64,000 nucleotides of DNA from assembly GCA_035504215.1 (NCBI GenBank), contig DATJSI010000050.1:72340-136339 (forward strand), written 5' to 3'. The translations under genes and the position numbers were made by a program. Shown here in pieces: positions 8,742 to 17,280 of the stretch (within the stretch, counting starts at the first letter, position 1; every line of letters starts with the position of its first letter). The stretch is from Mycobacteriales bacterium (GTDB taxonomy: Bacteria > Actinomycetota > Actinomycetes > JAFAQI01). Below the pieces are notes generated by a model. The model was not told where the DNA came from. It did no database searches and was given only the letters and a program-made list of their open reading frames with translations.

Positions 8742-9382
8742 TCAGCGCCGCAAGGGGTCCAGCGCGTAGTAGATCGCCAGCGCCGCCTGCACCCCGAGCG
8801 TCAGCTCGGCGGAGATGAAGGACAGGCCGAGGGTCGGCAGGTAGAACAGCACGCCACCGCTGAACCCGCGCCTGCTCTTGCGCACGGTGGCGGCATCCAT
8901 CGGCGTCCTGAGCAACCGCCCACCACCGGCGGTCACGTGCCACCAGATCAGCGCGTAGAGCACCGCCATCAGCGTCATGACCGCGCTGTAGAAGAACGCC
9001 GCGACGTGTGCGTTGCTGCCGCCACCGGTCAGGTAGTCGGCCAGCACGCGCGTGGGGAACGGCAGGAACGCGATCACGAGCAACAGGAGGAGGTTCAGCA
9101 GCATCAGCCGCCGGTCGACACGGGCGACCTGCCGGAACAGGCTGTGGTGGTTGATCCAGGTGATCCCGATGACCAGGAAGCTCACGACGTAGGCGGCGTA
9201 CTCGGAGAGCTCGGTACGGGCGAACAGCGCATGGAACAGGTGCCCGCCGCCGGCATGCGCGGGCGCGCGGCAAGGTCGAGCACGAGCAGCGTCGCGGCGA
9301 TCGCGAAGACACCGTCGCTGAAGGTCTCCAGCCGCCCGGTGGAGACCGGCTCGGGAGCGAGCTCGGCCTCTTGTTCGCTCAC
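8742..9382 (-). pseudogene. TMEM175-family cation-channel-like membrane protein, interrupted by a frameshift
   Basis: The first frame (from GTG 9382) gives RLETFSDGVFAIAATLLVLDL, the FSDG signature of TMEM175/DUF1211 potassium channels, then goes out of frame and stops at 9182. The downstream frame, read from about 9260, gives HLFHALFARTELSEY, then SFLVIGITWINHHSLFRQ and four further hydrophobic helices to 8742. The two halves together make one ordinary TMEM175-like protein. The switch falls at 9240-9265 in a GC-only tract and is explained by one missing base. A GTG at 9185 overlaps the upstream stop, so separate translation of the second half is formally possible. It is the last gene of the rex-hem operon, overlapping hemB by GTGA. 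Confidence 0.75.
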
Positions 9383-10377
9383 CGCCGCAGCCGGCCGGCC
9401 ACCTCTGCCGCCCAGTACGTCAGAACGATGCCGGCACCCGCCCGCTTGATCGACGCGAGCAGCTCCGCGATGGCGCGGTCACGGTCGATCCATCCGTTCG
9501 CGGCTGCCGCCTCGAGCATCGAGTACTCCCCCGAGACGTTGTACGCCGCGACCGGTACGTCGACGGCGTCCGCGACCGCGCGGACGACATCGAGGTAGCC
9601 GATCGCGGGCTTGACCATCACCAGGTCCGCGCCCTCGGCGACGTCGAGCAACGCTTCACGGACCGCCTCGTCGGCGCTTCGCACCGGGTCCTGCTGGTAG
9701 GACGCGCGGTCACCGAACTGCGGCGCGCACTCCGCCGCATCGCGAAACGGACCGTACATGGCCGAGGCGTACTTCGCGGAGTACGCCATGATCGCGACGT
9801 CCGCAAAACCGTTGCTGTCCAAGGCATTTCTGATCGCGGCGACCTGCCCGTCCATCATGCCGCTCGGACCCACGACGTGCGCGCCAGCTTCGGCCTGGGC
9901 CACCGCGATCGACGCGTAGCGCTCGAGCGTGGCGTCGTTGTCGACCGCGCCGGTGTCGGTCAGCAGGCCGCAGTGACCGTGGTCGGTGTATTCGTCGAGG
10001 CACAGGTCGCTCATGACCACGACGGCGTCGCCGACTTCGGCGACCACGTCGCGAAGGGCCTGCTGCACGATGCCGTCAGGATCGTCCGCGGAGCTGCCGC
10101 GAGCATCCTTCATGGCCGGGATACCGAACAGGATCAGCCCGCCGACGCCGGCCTCGGCCGCTTCGCTCGCTGCCTTGCGCAACGAGTCGCGTGAGTGCTG
10201 CAGCACGCCCGGCATCGAAGGGATCGGCACCGGCTCGACCACCGACTCCTTCACGAACATCGGAAGCACCAGGTCGGAAGGCGACACCGCCACCTGTGCC
10301 GACAGCCGGCGAAGCGCGGGTGTGCGGCGCAGCCGCCGCGGCCGCACGGTGGGAAACCCGCCGGCCGGGAGGTTCAT
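9379..10377 (-). CDS. hemB: Delta-aminolevulinic acid dehydratase (porphobilinogen synthase)
   Basis: 332 residues. It condenses two 5-aminolevulinate molecules to porphobilinogen. The metal-site segment DLCLDEYTDHGHCG (C126, H133, C136) and the Schiff-base lysines K202 (MAYSAKYAS) and K256 (VMVKPAIGYLD) are intact. The ATG start overlaps the cobA/hemD stop (ATGA at 10374-10377) and the end overlaps the TMEM175-like gene, so it is embedded in the rex operon. The 30-residue N-terminal arm is arginine-rich, as in other actinobacterial HemB proteins. Confidence 0.96.
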   Translation of the reverse strand: MNLPAGGFPTVRPRRLRRTPALRRLSAQVAVSPSDLVLPMFVKESVVEPVPIPSMPGVLQHSRDSLRKAASEAAEAGVGGLILFGIPAMKDARGSSADDPDGIVQQALRDVVAEVGDAVVVMSDLCLDEYTDHGHCGLLTDTGAVDNDATLERYASIAVAQAEAGAHVVGPSGMMDGQVAAIRNALDSNGFADVAIMAYSAKYASAMYGPFRDAAECAPQFGDRASYQQDPVRSADEAVREALLDVAEGADLVMVKPAIGYLDVVRAVADAVDVPVAAYNVSGEYSMLEAAAANGWIDRDRAIAELLASIKRAGAGIVLTYWAAEVAGRLRR

Positions 10378-11951
10378 TTCGCCTTCTTGGCGCGGGTGAT
10401 CCGTGCGCGGTTCGCCTTGCCCGGCGGCAGCACCTCGCCGCTCGCGCGCCGCTCACGTCCGAAGGTTGCCAGCGCGTCGGCGAGGGCCGCAACCGACGGC
10501 GAGTCGGCGCGCACGTCGACCCGCAGGCCGAGCTCGGCCGCGGTCTTCGCGGTCTGCGGGCCGATCACGGCGATGATGCTCGACGTGTGCGGCTTGCCGG
10601 CGATACCGACCAGGTTGCGCACGGTCGACGACGACGTGAAGAGCACGGCGTCGAAGCCACCGGTCTTGATCGCCTCGCGGGTCGCGGCCGGCGGGGGCGC
10701 CGCACGGACCGTGCGGTACGCCGTGACGTCGTCGACCTGCCAGCCGCGCTCGATCAGGCCTGCCGACAGCGTCTCGGTGGCGATGTCGGCCCGGGGCAGG
10801 AGCACCCGGTCGAGCGCGTCGTAGCCGGGCTCGTACTCCGGCCAGTCCGCGAGCAGGCCGTCGCTGGACTGCTCGCCGGACGGCACCAGCTCGGGGCGCA
10901 CACCCCAGGCGACCATGGCGGCCGCGGTCTGCTCGCCGACACAGGCGATCTTCACCCCGGCCAGCGCTCGCGCGTCCAGGCCCAGCTCTTCGATCTTCTC
11001 GCGGATCGCCCGGACGGCGTTGGTCGAGGTCAAGGCCAGCCAGGCATAGCGCCCGCTCACCAGACCGCGGATCGCCCGGTCGACCGCCTGGGGCGTGCGC
11101 GGTGGCTCGACCGCAATGGTGGGCACCTCGACGGGGATCGCGCCGTACGACGCGAGCTGCTCGGAGAGCGCCGCCGCCTGCTCCCGCGTCCGCGGCACGA
11201 GCACGCGCCAGCCGAACAGCGGCTTGCTCTCCCACCAGGAGAGCCGATCGTGCAGCTTCACGACCTCTCCGACGACGACGAGCGACGCGCCCTCGAGCGA
11301 TGCCGCATCGCGCTCGACGGTGTCGAGGGTGGAGACGATGGTTCGTTGCGCCGTCGTCGTACCGGCGGCCGTGACCGCAACCGGGGTGTCCCCCCGACGG
11401 CCGTGCTCGACCAATGCCGCGGCCGCCTTGCCGATCGACCCCTCGCAGTTGAGCAGCACCAAGGTCTGGTGTGCGGCCGCAGCGACGGACCAGTCCGGCT
11501 CGGGGCTGTGCGGCGACACGTCGACGATGTGGACCGTCCTGGTCCTGCGATCGGTCACGGGCACGCCGGCATAGCCGGGTACGGCGACCGCGGCGCTGAC
11601 CCCGGGCACCAGCTCGAAGTCGATCTTGGCCTTGGCGCAGGCCTCGGCCTCCTCGGCAAACGCGCAGAGCACGGTCGGGTCACCGCCGAACAACCGGGCC
11701 ACCTGCTTGCCCTGTTTCGCCGCCGCGATCGCCAGCTTGCCGGGGGCGGCGTCGTCACAGCCGGTGTTGATGATCTCCACATCAGGGCGGCAGAACGCCA
11801 GCATCGCCTCGAGGTGGGGAAGGGCGAGGGCAACCGCATCGGCCGCGGCCAGGACGTCCCGGGCGCGAACGGTGAGCAGATCCGGGTCACCCGGGCCGGC
11901 TCCCACGAAGGTCACGACCCCGGGTGTCGGCTTGCTCCGGCTGTTGGTCAC
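10374..11951 (-). CDS. Bifunctional uroporphyrinogen-III C-methyltransferase / uroporphyrinogen-III synthase
   Basis: 525 residues with two domains. Residues about 10-250 are a tetrapyrrole methylase opening with VTFVGAGPGDPDLLTVRA, the SAM-binding loop of CobA. Residues about 260-500 are a HemD domain (FGWRVLVPRTREQAAALSEQL to the C-terminal LVGIAGK segment). HemD cyclises hydroxymethylbilane to uroporphyrinogen III, and the methylase can divert it to precorrin-2 for sirohaem or cobalamin. This CobA-HemD fusion is usual in actinobacteria. The basic C-terminal tail (KANRARITRAKKAK) is not part of either domain. The GTG start lies 31 bases after hemC. Confidence 0.93.
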   Translation of the reverse strand: MTNSRSKPTPGVVTFVGAGPGDPDLLTVRARDVLAAADAVALALPHLEAMLAFCRPDVEIINTGCDDAAPGKLAIAAAKQGKQVARLFGGDPTVLCAFAEEAEACAKAKIDFELVPGVSAAVAVPGYAGVPVTDRRTRTVHIVDVSPHSPEPDWSVAAAAHQTLVLLNCEGSIGKAAAALVEHGRRGDTPVAVTAAGTTTAQRTIVSTLDTVERDAASLEGASLVVVGEVVKLHDRLSWWESKPLFGWRVLVPRTREQAAALSEQLASYGAIPVEVPTIAVEPPRTPQAVDRAIRGLVSGRYAWLALTSTNAVRAIREKIEELGLDARALAGVKIACVGEQTAAAMVAWGVRPELVPSGEQSSDGLLADWPEYEPGYDALDRVLLPRADIATETLSAGLIERGWQVDDVTAYRTVRAAPPPAATREAIKTGGFDAVLFTSSSTVRNLVGIAGKPHTSSIIAVIGPQTAKTAAELGLRVDVRADSPSVAALADALATFGRERRASGEVLPPGKANRARITRAKKAK

Positions 11952-11982
11952 GCTCTCACTCCGATCATGGCGGGTTGTGCGG

Positions 11983-12927
11983 TCATCGTGCGACGCCTCC
12001 CATCAGCTCGGCCGCGCCCTCGGCGAGCAGCTCCGCGGCGAGCTGGCGCCCGAGCAGGGCGGCGTCCGCTACCGGTCCGGTGCGGGAGAGGCGAATGGTG
12101 CGAGCACCGTCGACGGCGGCGGCGACGGCACGCAGGTAGATCTCATCAGGCCCGTCGTCCCCTGTCGAGACGTCCGCGAGGGCACCGATCGGAGCCGAGC
12201 AACCGGCCTCCAGCGCAGCGAGCAGCTCCCGCTCGGCCGTGACGGCGGCCCTGGTCGTCGGGTCGTCGAGCGCGGCCGCCAGCTCGGCCTGCAGGTCGGT
12301 CTCAGCGGCCCGGCACTCGACCGCAAGCGCACCCTGACCGGGCGCGGGCAACATCTGGCCGGGATCGAGCAGCTCGCTCGCCTCCGCCAGCCGACCGAGG
12401 CGGACCAGGCCCGCCGCGGCAAGCACGGCCGCATCCGCCGCACCCTCGGCGATCTTGCGGATCCGGGTGTCGACGTTGCCGCGGATGCCCACGACCTCGA
12501 TCCCGAGGCCGAGGGCTCGTAGCTGGCCCGCCCGCCGCGGCGATCCGGTGGCCACCCGCGAACCGGGCGCGAGTCCCGACAGGCCGGCACCGTCGCGGCT
12601 CACCAGTGCGTCGCGCGGGTCGGCGCGCTCGGGCACTGCGGCCAGAGCGACATCGTCGGGCTGGCGGCTCGGGAGGTCCTTCAGCGAGTGGACGGCGAGG
12701 TCGACATCGCCGGCCAGCAGCCGCCGCCGCACCTCGGTGACGAAGACGCCGGTGCCGCCGAGATCAGGCAGCGCCGCTGCCGACCGGTCGCCCTCTGTCA
12801 CGACCTCGACCAGCTCCACCTCGTGTCCCGCACCCCGCAGCACGTTCGCGACCTCGGTCGCCTGCACGAGGGCCAGCGGCGAGCGGCGGGTGCCGATCCG
12901 AAGCGTGCGCGTCGTCACGGCGGTCAT
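11983..12927 (-). CDS. hemC: Porphobilinogen deaminase (hydroxymethylbilane synthase)
   Basis: 314 residues, normal length. It polymerises four porphobilinogens into hydroxymethylbilane. Recognisable are LRIGTRRSPLALVQA at the N terminus, the catalytic-loop HSLKDLPSRQPDDV, IRGNVDTRIRK and the dipyrromethane-cofactor cysteine C243 in EAGCSAPIGAL. The ATG at 12927 overlaps the hemA stop (ATGA). The product is used by the HemD domain encoded next. Confidence 0.96.
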   Translation of the reverse strand: MTAVTTRTLRIGTRRSPLALVQATEVANVLRGAGHEVELVEVVTEGDRSAAALPDLGGTGVFVTEVRRRLLAGDVDLAVHSLKDLPSRQPDDVALAAVPERADPRDALVSRDGAGLSGLAPGSRVATGSPRRAGQLRALGLGIEVVGIRGNVDTRIRKIAEGAADAAVLAAAGLVRLGRLAEASELLDPGQMLPAPGQGALAVECRAAETDLQAELAAALDDPTTRAAVTAERELLAALEAGCSAPIGALADVSTGDDGPDEIYLRAVAAAVDGARTIRLSRTGPVADAALLGRQLAAELLAEGAAELMGGVAR

Positions 12928-14243
12928 TCGGGTCGCCCTTCCGAGGATCCGGTCTCCTCGACCACCACATCGGCACGGGTCACGGCCTCCGTTGCGGCCG
13001 GGTCGAGCGCGAACAGCTCGCGCAGCGCCTCGGCGTACGAGTCACCACCGGGGGACTCGGCGAGCTCCTTCACCCGAACCGTCGGCGCATGCAGCAGCTT
13101 GTCGACCACCCGCTCGACGGTTGCGCGGATCTCCTTGGTCGTCCGCTCGTCGGTGTGTGGCATCCGCCCGAGCAACCGGCTGAGCTCGGCGTCCACGACC
13201 TGCTGGGCGCGCGCCCGGAGCGCGACGACGGTCGGCGCCACGCGGTCGGCGCGCTGCTTGGCCAGGAACGACCCGACCCCGTCGGTGACGATCCGGCGTA
13301 CGGCGTCGACATCCGCCTCGATCGATGCGGTCTCTACCACTTCCGACAGAGCATCGAGGTCGGCGACCGTGACGCCGGGAATCGAGGCGGCACGGGGATC
13401 GACATCGCGCGGCAGCGCGAGGTCGAGCACGAACAAGGGGCGCTCCGCGCGGTCGCCCAGCGCCTCGGGGCCGACGACCGTACCGACCGCGCCGGTGCAC
13501 GAGATCATCAGATCCGCCTCCCGCACGACCGCAGCGAGCGCTTCCATCGCGTGAGCCTGCCCACCCACCTTGACCGCCAGTCGCCGGGCGCGCTCGGGCG
13601 TGCGGTTGACGATGTCGAGGTTCGCGATCCCCCGCTCGCGGAGCTCCCCGGCGGCCAGCGAGCTCATCGCGCCCGCGCCGACCACGACGGCTCGGCGCCC
13701 GGACAGCCCGCCGGTTGAGCGTTCGGCCAGTGCGACTCCGACGGAGACCAGCGAACGGCCGGCGCGGTCGATGTCGGTCTCGGTGTGCGCCCGCTTGCCG
13801 ACCCGCAACGCGGCGTCGACCACCGCGCCGAGCGAACGCGCAACGGTGTGCTCGGCGCGCGCGAGGTTCAACGCGGACCGCAGCTGGCCAAGGATCTGCT
13901 GCTCCCCGACCACCATCGAGTCCAGCCCGGCGGCGACCGCGAACAGATGCTGTACGGCACGGTCCTCGTAGTGCACATAGAGGTGCTCGGTGAGCGTGTC
14001 GAGGTCGACCCCGGCGTGCGCGGCGAGCGCTTCGCTGATCTCCTGCACGCCGCCGTGGAACTTCCGGACCTCGGCATGCACCTCCAGCCGGTTGCAGGTG
14101 GCGAGCACGAGGGCCTCGTCGACATGCTCGGAGCCGACCAGGTCGGCGAGCAGCTTCGCGATCGAATCGGTGTCGATCACGACCCGCTCGAGCAGGTCTA
14201 CCGGCGCCGACCGGTGCGACAACCCGATCGCGAGCAGGCTCAC
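12924..14243 (-). CDS. hemA: Glutamyl-tRNA reductase
   Basis: 439 residues. It reduces glutamyl-tRNA(Glu) with NADPH to glutamate-1-semialdehyde, the committed step of C5 haem synthesis. The N-terminal SLLAIGLSHRSAPVDLLER, the catalytic cysteine C50 in LVLATCNRLEVHAEV, GEQQILGQLR and the Rossmann loop VVVGAGAMSSLAA are present, followed by the C-terminal dimerisation helix. The frame is open to 15248 through rex, but GTG 14243, overlapping the rex stop as GTGA, begins the conserved sequence. Co-transcription with rex gives it redox control. Confidence 0.95.
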   Translation of the reverse strand: MSLLAIGLSHRSAPVDLLERVVIDTDSIAKLLADLVGSEHVDEALVLATCNRLEVHAEVRKFHGGVQEISEALAAHAGVDLDTLTEHLYVHYEDRAVQHLFAVAAGLDSMVVGEQQILGQLRSALNLARAEHTVARSLGAVVDAALRVGKRAHTETDIDRAGRSLVSVGVALAERSTGGLSGRRAVVVGAGAMSSLAAGELRERGIANLDIVNRTPERARRLAVKVGGQAHAMEALAAVVREADLMISCTGAVGTVVGPEALGDRAERPLFVLDLALPRDVDPRAASIPGVTVADLDALSEVVETASIEADVDAVRRIVTDGVGSFLAKQRADRVAPTVVALRARAQQVVDAELSRLLGRMPHTDERTTKEIRATVERVVDKLLHAPTVRVKELAESPGGDSYAEALRELFALDPAATEAVTRADVVVEETGSSEGRPE

Positions 14244-14995
14244 CGCTGTCCTGCTTCCTGGGTGACCAGCGACTTGCGCTGCTCGTGGAAGGCAAGGATC
14301 TGCAGCTCGATCGACAGGTCGACCTTGCGCAGGTCGACGCCGTCCGGGACGGAGAGCACGACCGGAGCGAAGTTCAGCACGCTGGTCACCCCGGCACGGA
14401 TCAGCCGGTCGCACACGTCTTGCGCCGCCGAGGCAGGAGTCGCGATGACGCCGATCGAGATCTCCTCCTCGCCGAGGATCCGCTCGAGCTCGTCGACCGG
14501 GCGCACCTCGACTCCTGCGATGACCGAACCCACTCGCGACGGGTCGGCATCGACCAGTGCGGCCACCCGGAAGCCGCGGCTGCCGAAGCCGCCGTACCCG
14601 GCGAGCGCCTGCCCGAGGTTGCCGACCCCGACGATCACCACGCTGTAGTGCTGGGTGAGACCGAGGGCGCGGGAGATCTGGTAGACGAGGAACTCGACGT
14701 CGTACCCGACGCCGCGGGTGCCGTACGAGCCGAGGTGGGACAGGTCCTTGCGCAGCTTCGCCGGGCCGACGCCGGCTGCTCGGGCGAGCAGATCGGAGGA
14801 GATCGTCGCAACCCCGCCCTCGGCGAGGGAGGTGAGCACCCGCAGGTAGACCGGAAGCCGGGCCACCGTCGCCTCGGAGATGCCACCGCGCCGTGCCGTG
14901 CGGGCGCCGGAGGACCGGGGGGGTCGGCCGGTGCCGTTCGGCGAGCTGCCGTTGCGCGCCGAGGCGGAGGAGGGCTTCGTGGTCGGGTCCGCCAT
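14240..14995 (-). CDS. rex: Redox-sensing transcriptional repressor Rex
   Basis: About 251 residues. A Ser/Arg-rich N-terminal extension of about 38 residues precedes the winged-helix domain (SEATVARLPVYLRVL to the recognition segment KLRKDLSHLGSYGTRGVGY) and an NAD(H)-binding Rossmann domain with GVGNLG at 123-128. Rex binds DNA when NADH/NAD+ is low and releases it as NADH rises. ATG 14995 is the likely start; a TTG at 15001 has better spacing from GGGAG and cannot be excluded. A Rex operator lies in its own promoter (15050-15067), so it is probably autoregulated together with hemA, hemC, hemD and hemB. Confidence 0.94.
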   Translation of the reverse strand: MADPTTKPSSASARNGSSPNGTGRPPRSSGARTARRGGISEATVARLPVYLRVLTSLAEGGVATISSDLLARAAGVGPAKLRKDLSHLGSYGTRGVGYDVEFLVYQISRALGLTQHYSVVIVGVGNLGQALAGYGGFGSRGFRVAALVDADPSRVGSVIAGVEVRPVDELERILGEEEISIGVIATPASAAQDVCDRLIRAGVTSVLNFAPVVLSVPDGVDLRKVDLSIELQILAFHEQRKSLVTQEAGQR

Positions 14996-15037
14996 CGTCA
15001 ACCGGACTCCCAACCGAGCTGTCTTTCCCCTCGGTCG

Positions 15038-15067
15038 ACTGTAACCCGCTTGTGAAGATGTGCACAA
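15038..15067 (-). promoter_or_regulatory. Candidate rex-hem operon promoter
   Basis: On the minus strand TTGTGC (15067-15062) and TACAGT (15043-15038) are separated by 18 bases and lie about 45 bases before the rex ATG, fitting a housekeeping sigma factor promoter. The -35 hexamer lies inside the Rex operator, so Rex binding would block RNA polymerase. Read by eye only; no transcription start is known. Confidence 0.5.
15050..15067. promoter_or_regulatory. Rex operator (ROP)
   Basis: The 18-bp site TTGTGAAGATGTGCACAA matches the Streptomyces Rex operator consensus TTGTGAAnnnnTTCACAA at 13 of its 14 fixed positions (right half TGCACAA instead of TTCACAA). It lies 55 bases upstream of the rex start and overlaps the candidate -35 box. 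Further TTGTG half-sites at 15073 and 15081 extend the cluster. Confidence 0.8.
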
Positions 15068-15195
15068 AACGGTTGTGCGGTTGTGAACAGCCGATGAACC
15101 GGCACCGTCCGCGCGGATGGACGGCCGAGGTCAACCGGGTGGGAACCACCGGTCCGCCTACCGCTGCCTGCCGCCGCATGTGAGGATTTGTGGCG

Positions 15196-16398
15196 ATGAG
15201 CAGCGAATGGGGCCGCATCGACGAGGACGGCACGGTATATCTCCGCACCGCCGACGGCGAGCGGGTGATCGGCTCCTGGCACGCCGGCAGCCCGGAGGAC
15301 GGGCTCGAGTTCTACCAGCGCCGCTATGCGGAACTGGCCGCGGAGGTCGGCCTGCTGGAGGGACGGGTGGCCTCGGCCGCGAGCGACCCCCGTTCGGTGG
15401 GCACGGCGGCCCGCAAGCTGCGCGAGGTGGTCCCCTCGGCGGCCGCGCTCGGGGACCTCGACGCACTCGTCACGCGGCTCGACGCCGTACTCGCCGCAGT
15501 GGCGGACCGGCAGGCGGCGAAGGCGGCCGAACGCGCCGCCGCCGCGGATGCTGCGGTGCAGGCGAAACGGACCCTCGTCAGCGAGGCACAGGAGCTGTCG
15601 TCGAGCACCAGCTGGCGGGCGACCGGCGAGCGCTATCGCGCGATGGTCGAGGAGTGGAAGGCGATCCGGGGCGTCGACCGAAAGACCGACTCCCAGCTCT
15701 GGGAGCAGCTGTCCAAGGCGCGCCGCCAGTTCGACTCCCGGCGCCGCGCACACTTCGCCGAGGTCGAGACCCAGCGAGCCGGAGCCGCCGAACGCAAGGC
15801 CAAGCTGGCGAGTGATGCCGAGAAGCTCGCCGACTCGACCGAGTGGGCGGCCACCGCGAAGCGCTTCCGCGAGCTGATGACGGAGTGGAAGGCAGCCGGT
15901 CGGGCCGGCCGCGACGTCGAAGACGACCTGTGGAAGCGGTTCAAGACCGCGCAGGACGGCTTCTTCAGCCGGCGTTCCGAGGTCTTCGCCGCCCGCGACT
16001 CGGAGCTGAAGGCGAACCTTGAGGCCAAGCAGGCCCTGCTCAGCGAAGCCGAGCGGATCGACGCGACCGCGGACCCGGACGGCGCACGCAAGCGGCTGCG
16101 CTCCATCCACGACCGCTGGGAGAAGATCGGACACGTCCCGAGGGACGCGAAGGACACCGTCGAGTCGCGGCTGGCCGACGTCGAGCAGAAGATCCGCCAC
16201 GCCACCTCGGCCGGGCGCAAGGTGCAGGTCACCGAGTCGACCCTCGTCATCCGGCTCCGCGAGTCGGTCGACAAGCTGGAAGCGCGCCTGGGACGCGCCC
16301 AGGCGGCCGGCGACGGCAAGCTGGTGGCCGAGACCGAGGCGGCGCTGTCGACCCAACGCGAGTGGCTGGCCCAGGCGGAGACCGCCGGCGCCGAGTGA
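15196..16398 (+). CDS. DUF349 coiled-coil protein
   Basis: About 400 residues. After a 50-residue N-terminal segment the protein is almost entirely charged helix with at least three copies of the DUF349 repeat, each centred on W-x(5-7)-W spacing: WRATGERYRAMVEEWKAI, WAATAKRFRELMTEWKAAGR and the degenerate RKRLRSIHDRWEKIGHVP. DUF349 proteins are widespread in actinobacteria and of unknown molecular role. GAGGA at 15182-15186 is 9 bases from the ATG at 15196, which is preferred over the GTG at 15190. It is divergent from rex and shares the intergenic region containing the Rex half-sites. Confidence 0.85.
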   Translation: MSSEWGRIDEDGTVYLRTADGERVIGSWHAGSPEDGLEFYQRRYAELAAEVGLLEGRVASAASDPRSVGTAARKLREVVPSAAALGDLDALVTRLDAVLAAVADRQAAKAAERAAAADAAVQAKRTLVSEAQELSSSTSWRATGERYRAMVEEWKAIRGVDRKTDSQLWEQLSKARRQFDSRRRAHFAEVETQRAGAAERKAKLASDAEKLADSTEWAATAKRFRELMTEWKAAGRAGRDVEDDLWKRFKTAQDGFFSRRSEVFAARDSELKANLEAKQALLSEAERIDATADPDGARKRLRSIHDRWEKIGHVPRDAKDTVESRLADVEQKIRHATSAGRKVQVTESTLVIRLRESVDKLEARLGRAQAAGDGKLVAETEAALSTQREWLAQAETAGAE

Positions 16399-16431
16399 CC
16401 GGCGGAGCAACCAGCGGAGTAGCAGGCCGGC

Positions 16432-16983
16432 TCAGCCGCGCTGTTCCGCCAGCCGCCAGCGACGCGCGGCCACCGCGAAGTACGCCGCCAGCGCCAGCCC
16501 GGCGCCGACCTCCGCCAGCGCGACCCGCCGGGAGGTGATCGCCTGGCCGGCAAGATCGCGGATCGCCGGTTCGAGACAGACCATCGCCGCCGAGACGAGC
16601 GCACCGGCCCACGCGCGCTGCACCCGCCACTGCTGCCCGAACCACCCGAACAACGGCCCGGTGAAGGCTCCGCCGAGGAAGACGAACGGGTCGCTTCGGA
16701 CGAAACCTTCGACGCCGCGGATGCTCAGCGTCGCCTGCTCGATCGGGCTCAGCGTCATCAGCAGGTAACCGAGCAGGGCGGCGAGCGTGGCGCCCAGCCC
16801 GAGCACCGCGGCGGGGCGCGGCGCCCGCTGCGTGCACCCGGCCAGAAAGGCGAGCACGAGCCACGGTGCCGAGAGCAGGCTGACCTGTGCCGCCCAGGCG
16901 ACGCCATGCCCGCCGAGGCTGCCGACGTACTGGTCCGCCGCACCGAACGCGAATGCCGCTATCACCACGACGAAGGAGATCAC
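16432..16983 (-). CDS. Integral membrane protein of unknown function (possibly DUF6518)
   Basis: 183 residues with about five or six hydrophobic segments, at roughly 1-20, 35-50, 58-78, 98-115, 122-140 and 150-172. Glycine-rich turns (FLGGAFTGPLFGWFGQQW) connect the helices. No catalytic or transporter motif is recognised; the length and helix pattern resemble small actinobacterial membrane families such as DUF6518, which is a guess. It starts at GTG 16983 without a clear Shine-Dalgarno. It is convergent with the DUF349 gene and 39 bases downstream of the glutaredoxin-like gene. Confidence 0.6.
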   Translation of the reverse strand: MISFVVVIAAFAFGAADQYVGSLGGHGVAWAAQVSLLSAPWLVLAFLAGCTQRAPRPAAVLGLGATLAALLGYLLMTLSPIEQATLSIRGVEGFVRSDPFVFLGGAFTGPLFGWFGQQWRVQRAWAGALVSAAMVCLEPAIRDLAGQAITSRRVALAEVGAGLALAAYFAVAARRWRLAEQRG

Positions 16984-17022
16984 CGGATCAGGATGGCACG
17001 AAGCGACCGCAGCGAACGCCGG

Positions 17023-17280
17023 TCAGCCGCGCCCCGCGAGCGTCGAGCGGAGCCGGTCGGGTGCCACGCGGAAGATGTCGTGCACCTCGCCGTCCACGAG
17101 GATCACCGGCACGTACTCGCGCCACCTGGCCTGGGCATCGGCCGCCAGCTCGGAGAGCGGGCGAGCGGTCCAGCCGACGTCGAGCTCTCGACACACCGCC
17201 TCGACCGCGGAGCAGGCCTCGTCACACAGGTGGCAACCGGACGTGACGAGCACGACCACCCTCGGGTCCGCGGTGGTCAA
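17023..17280 (-). CDS. Glutaredoxin-like protein (DUF836 type)
   Basis: 85 residues with a thioredoxin fold. VVVLVTSGCHLCDEA carries the active-site CHLC at about 16-19, the cis-proline lies in REYVPVILVDG and the family's terminal FRVAPDRLRSTL is present. It corresponds in position and length to Rv0508, near hemA in mycobacteria. The probable start is TTG at 17280, overlapping the ligase stop as TTGA; no other start leaves the first beta-strand intact. The redox partner is unknown. Confidence 0.82.
   Translation of the reverse strand: MTTADPRVVVLVTSGCHLCDEACSAVEAVCRELDVGWTARPLSELAADAQARWREYVPVILVDGEVHDIFRVAPDRLRSTLAGRG

Noticed and set aside
8742-9382. Two separate coupled membrane-protein genes (GTGA overlap at 9182-9185)
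   Set aside because: Together the two frames make one TMEM175-like protein; neither half alone resembles a known complete protein.
15073-15087. A second complete Rex operator
   Set aside because: TTGTGCG and TTGTGAA here are direct, not inverted, so they do not form a full operator; kept only as half-sites.
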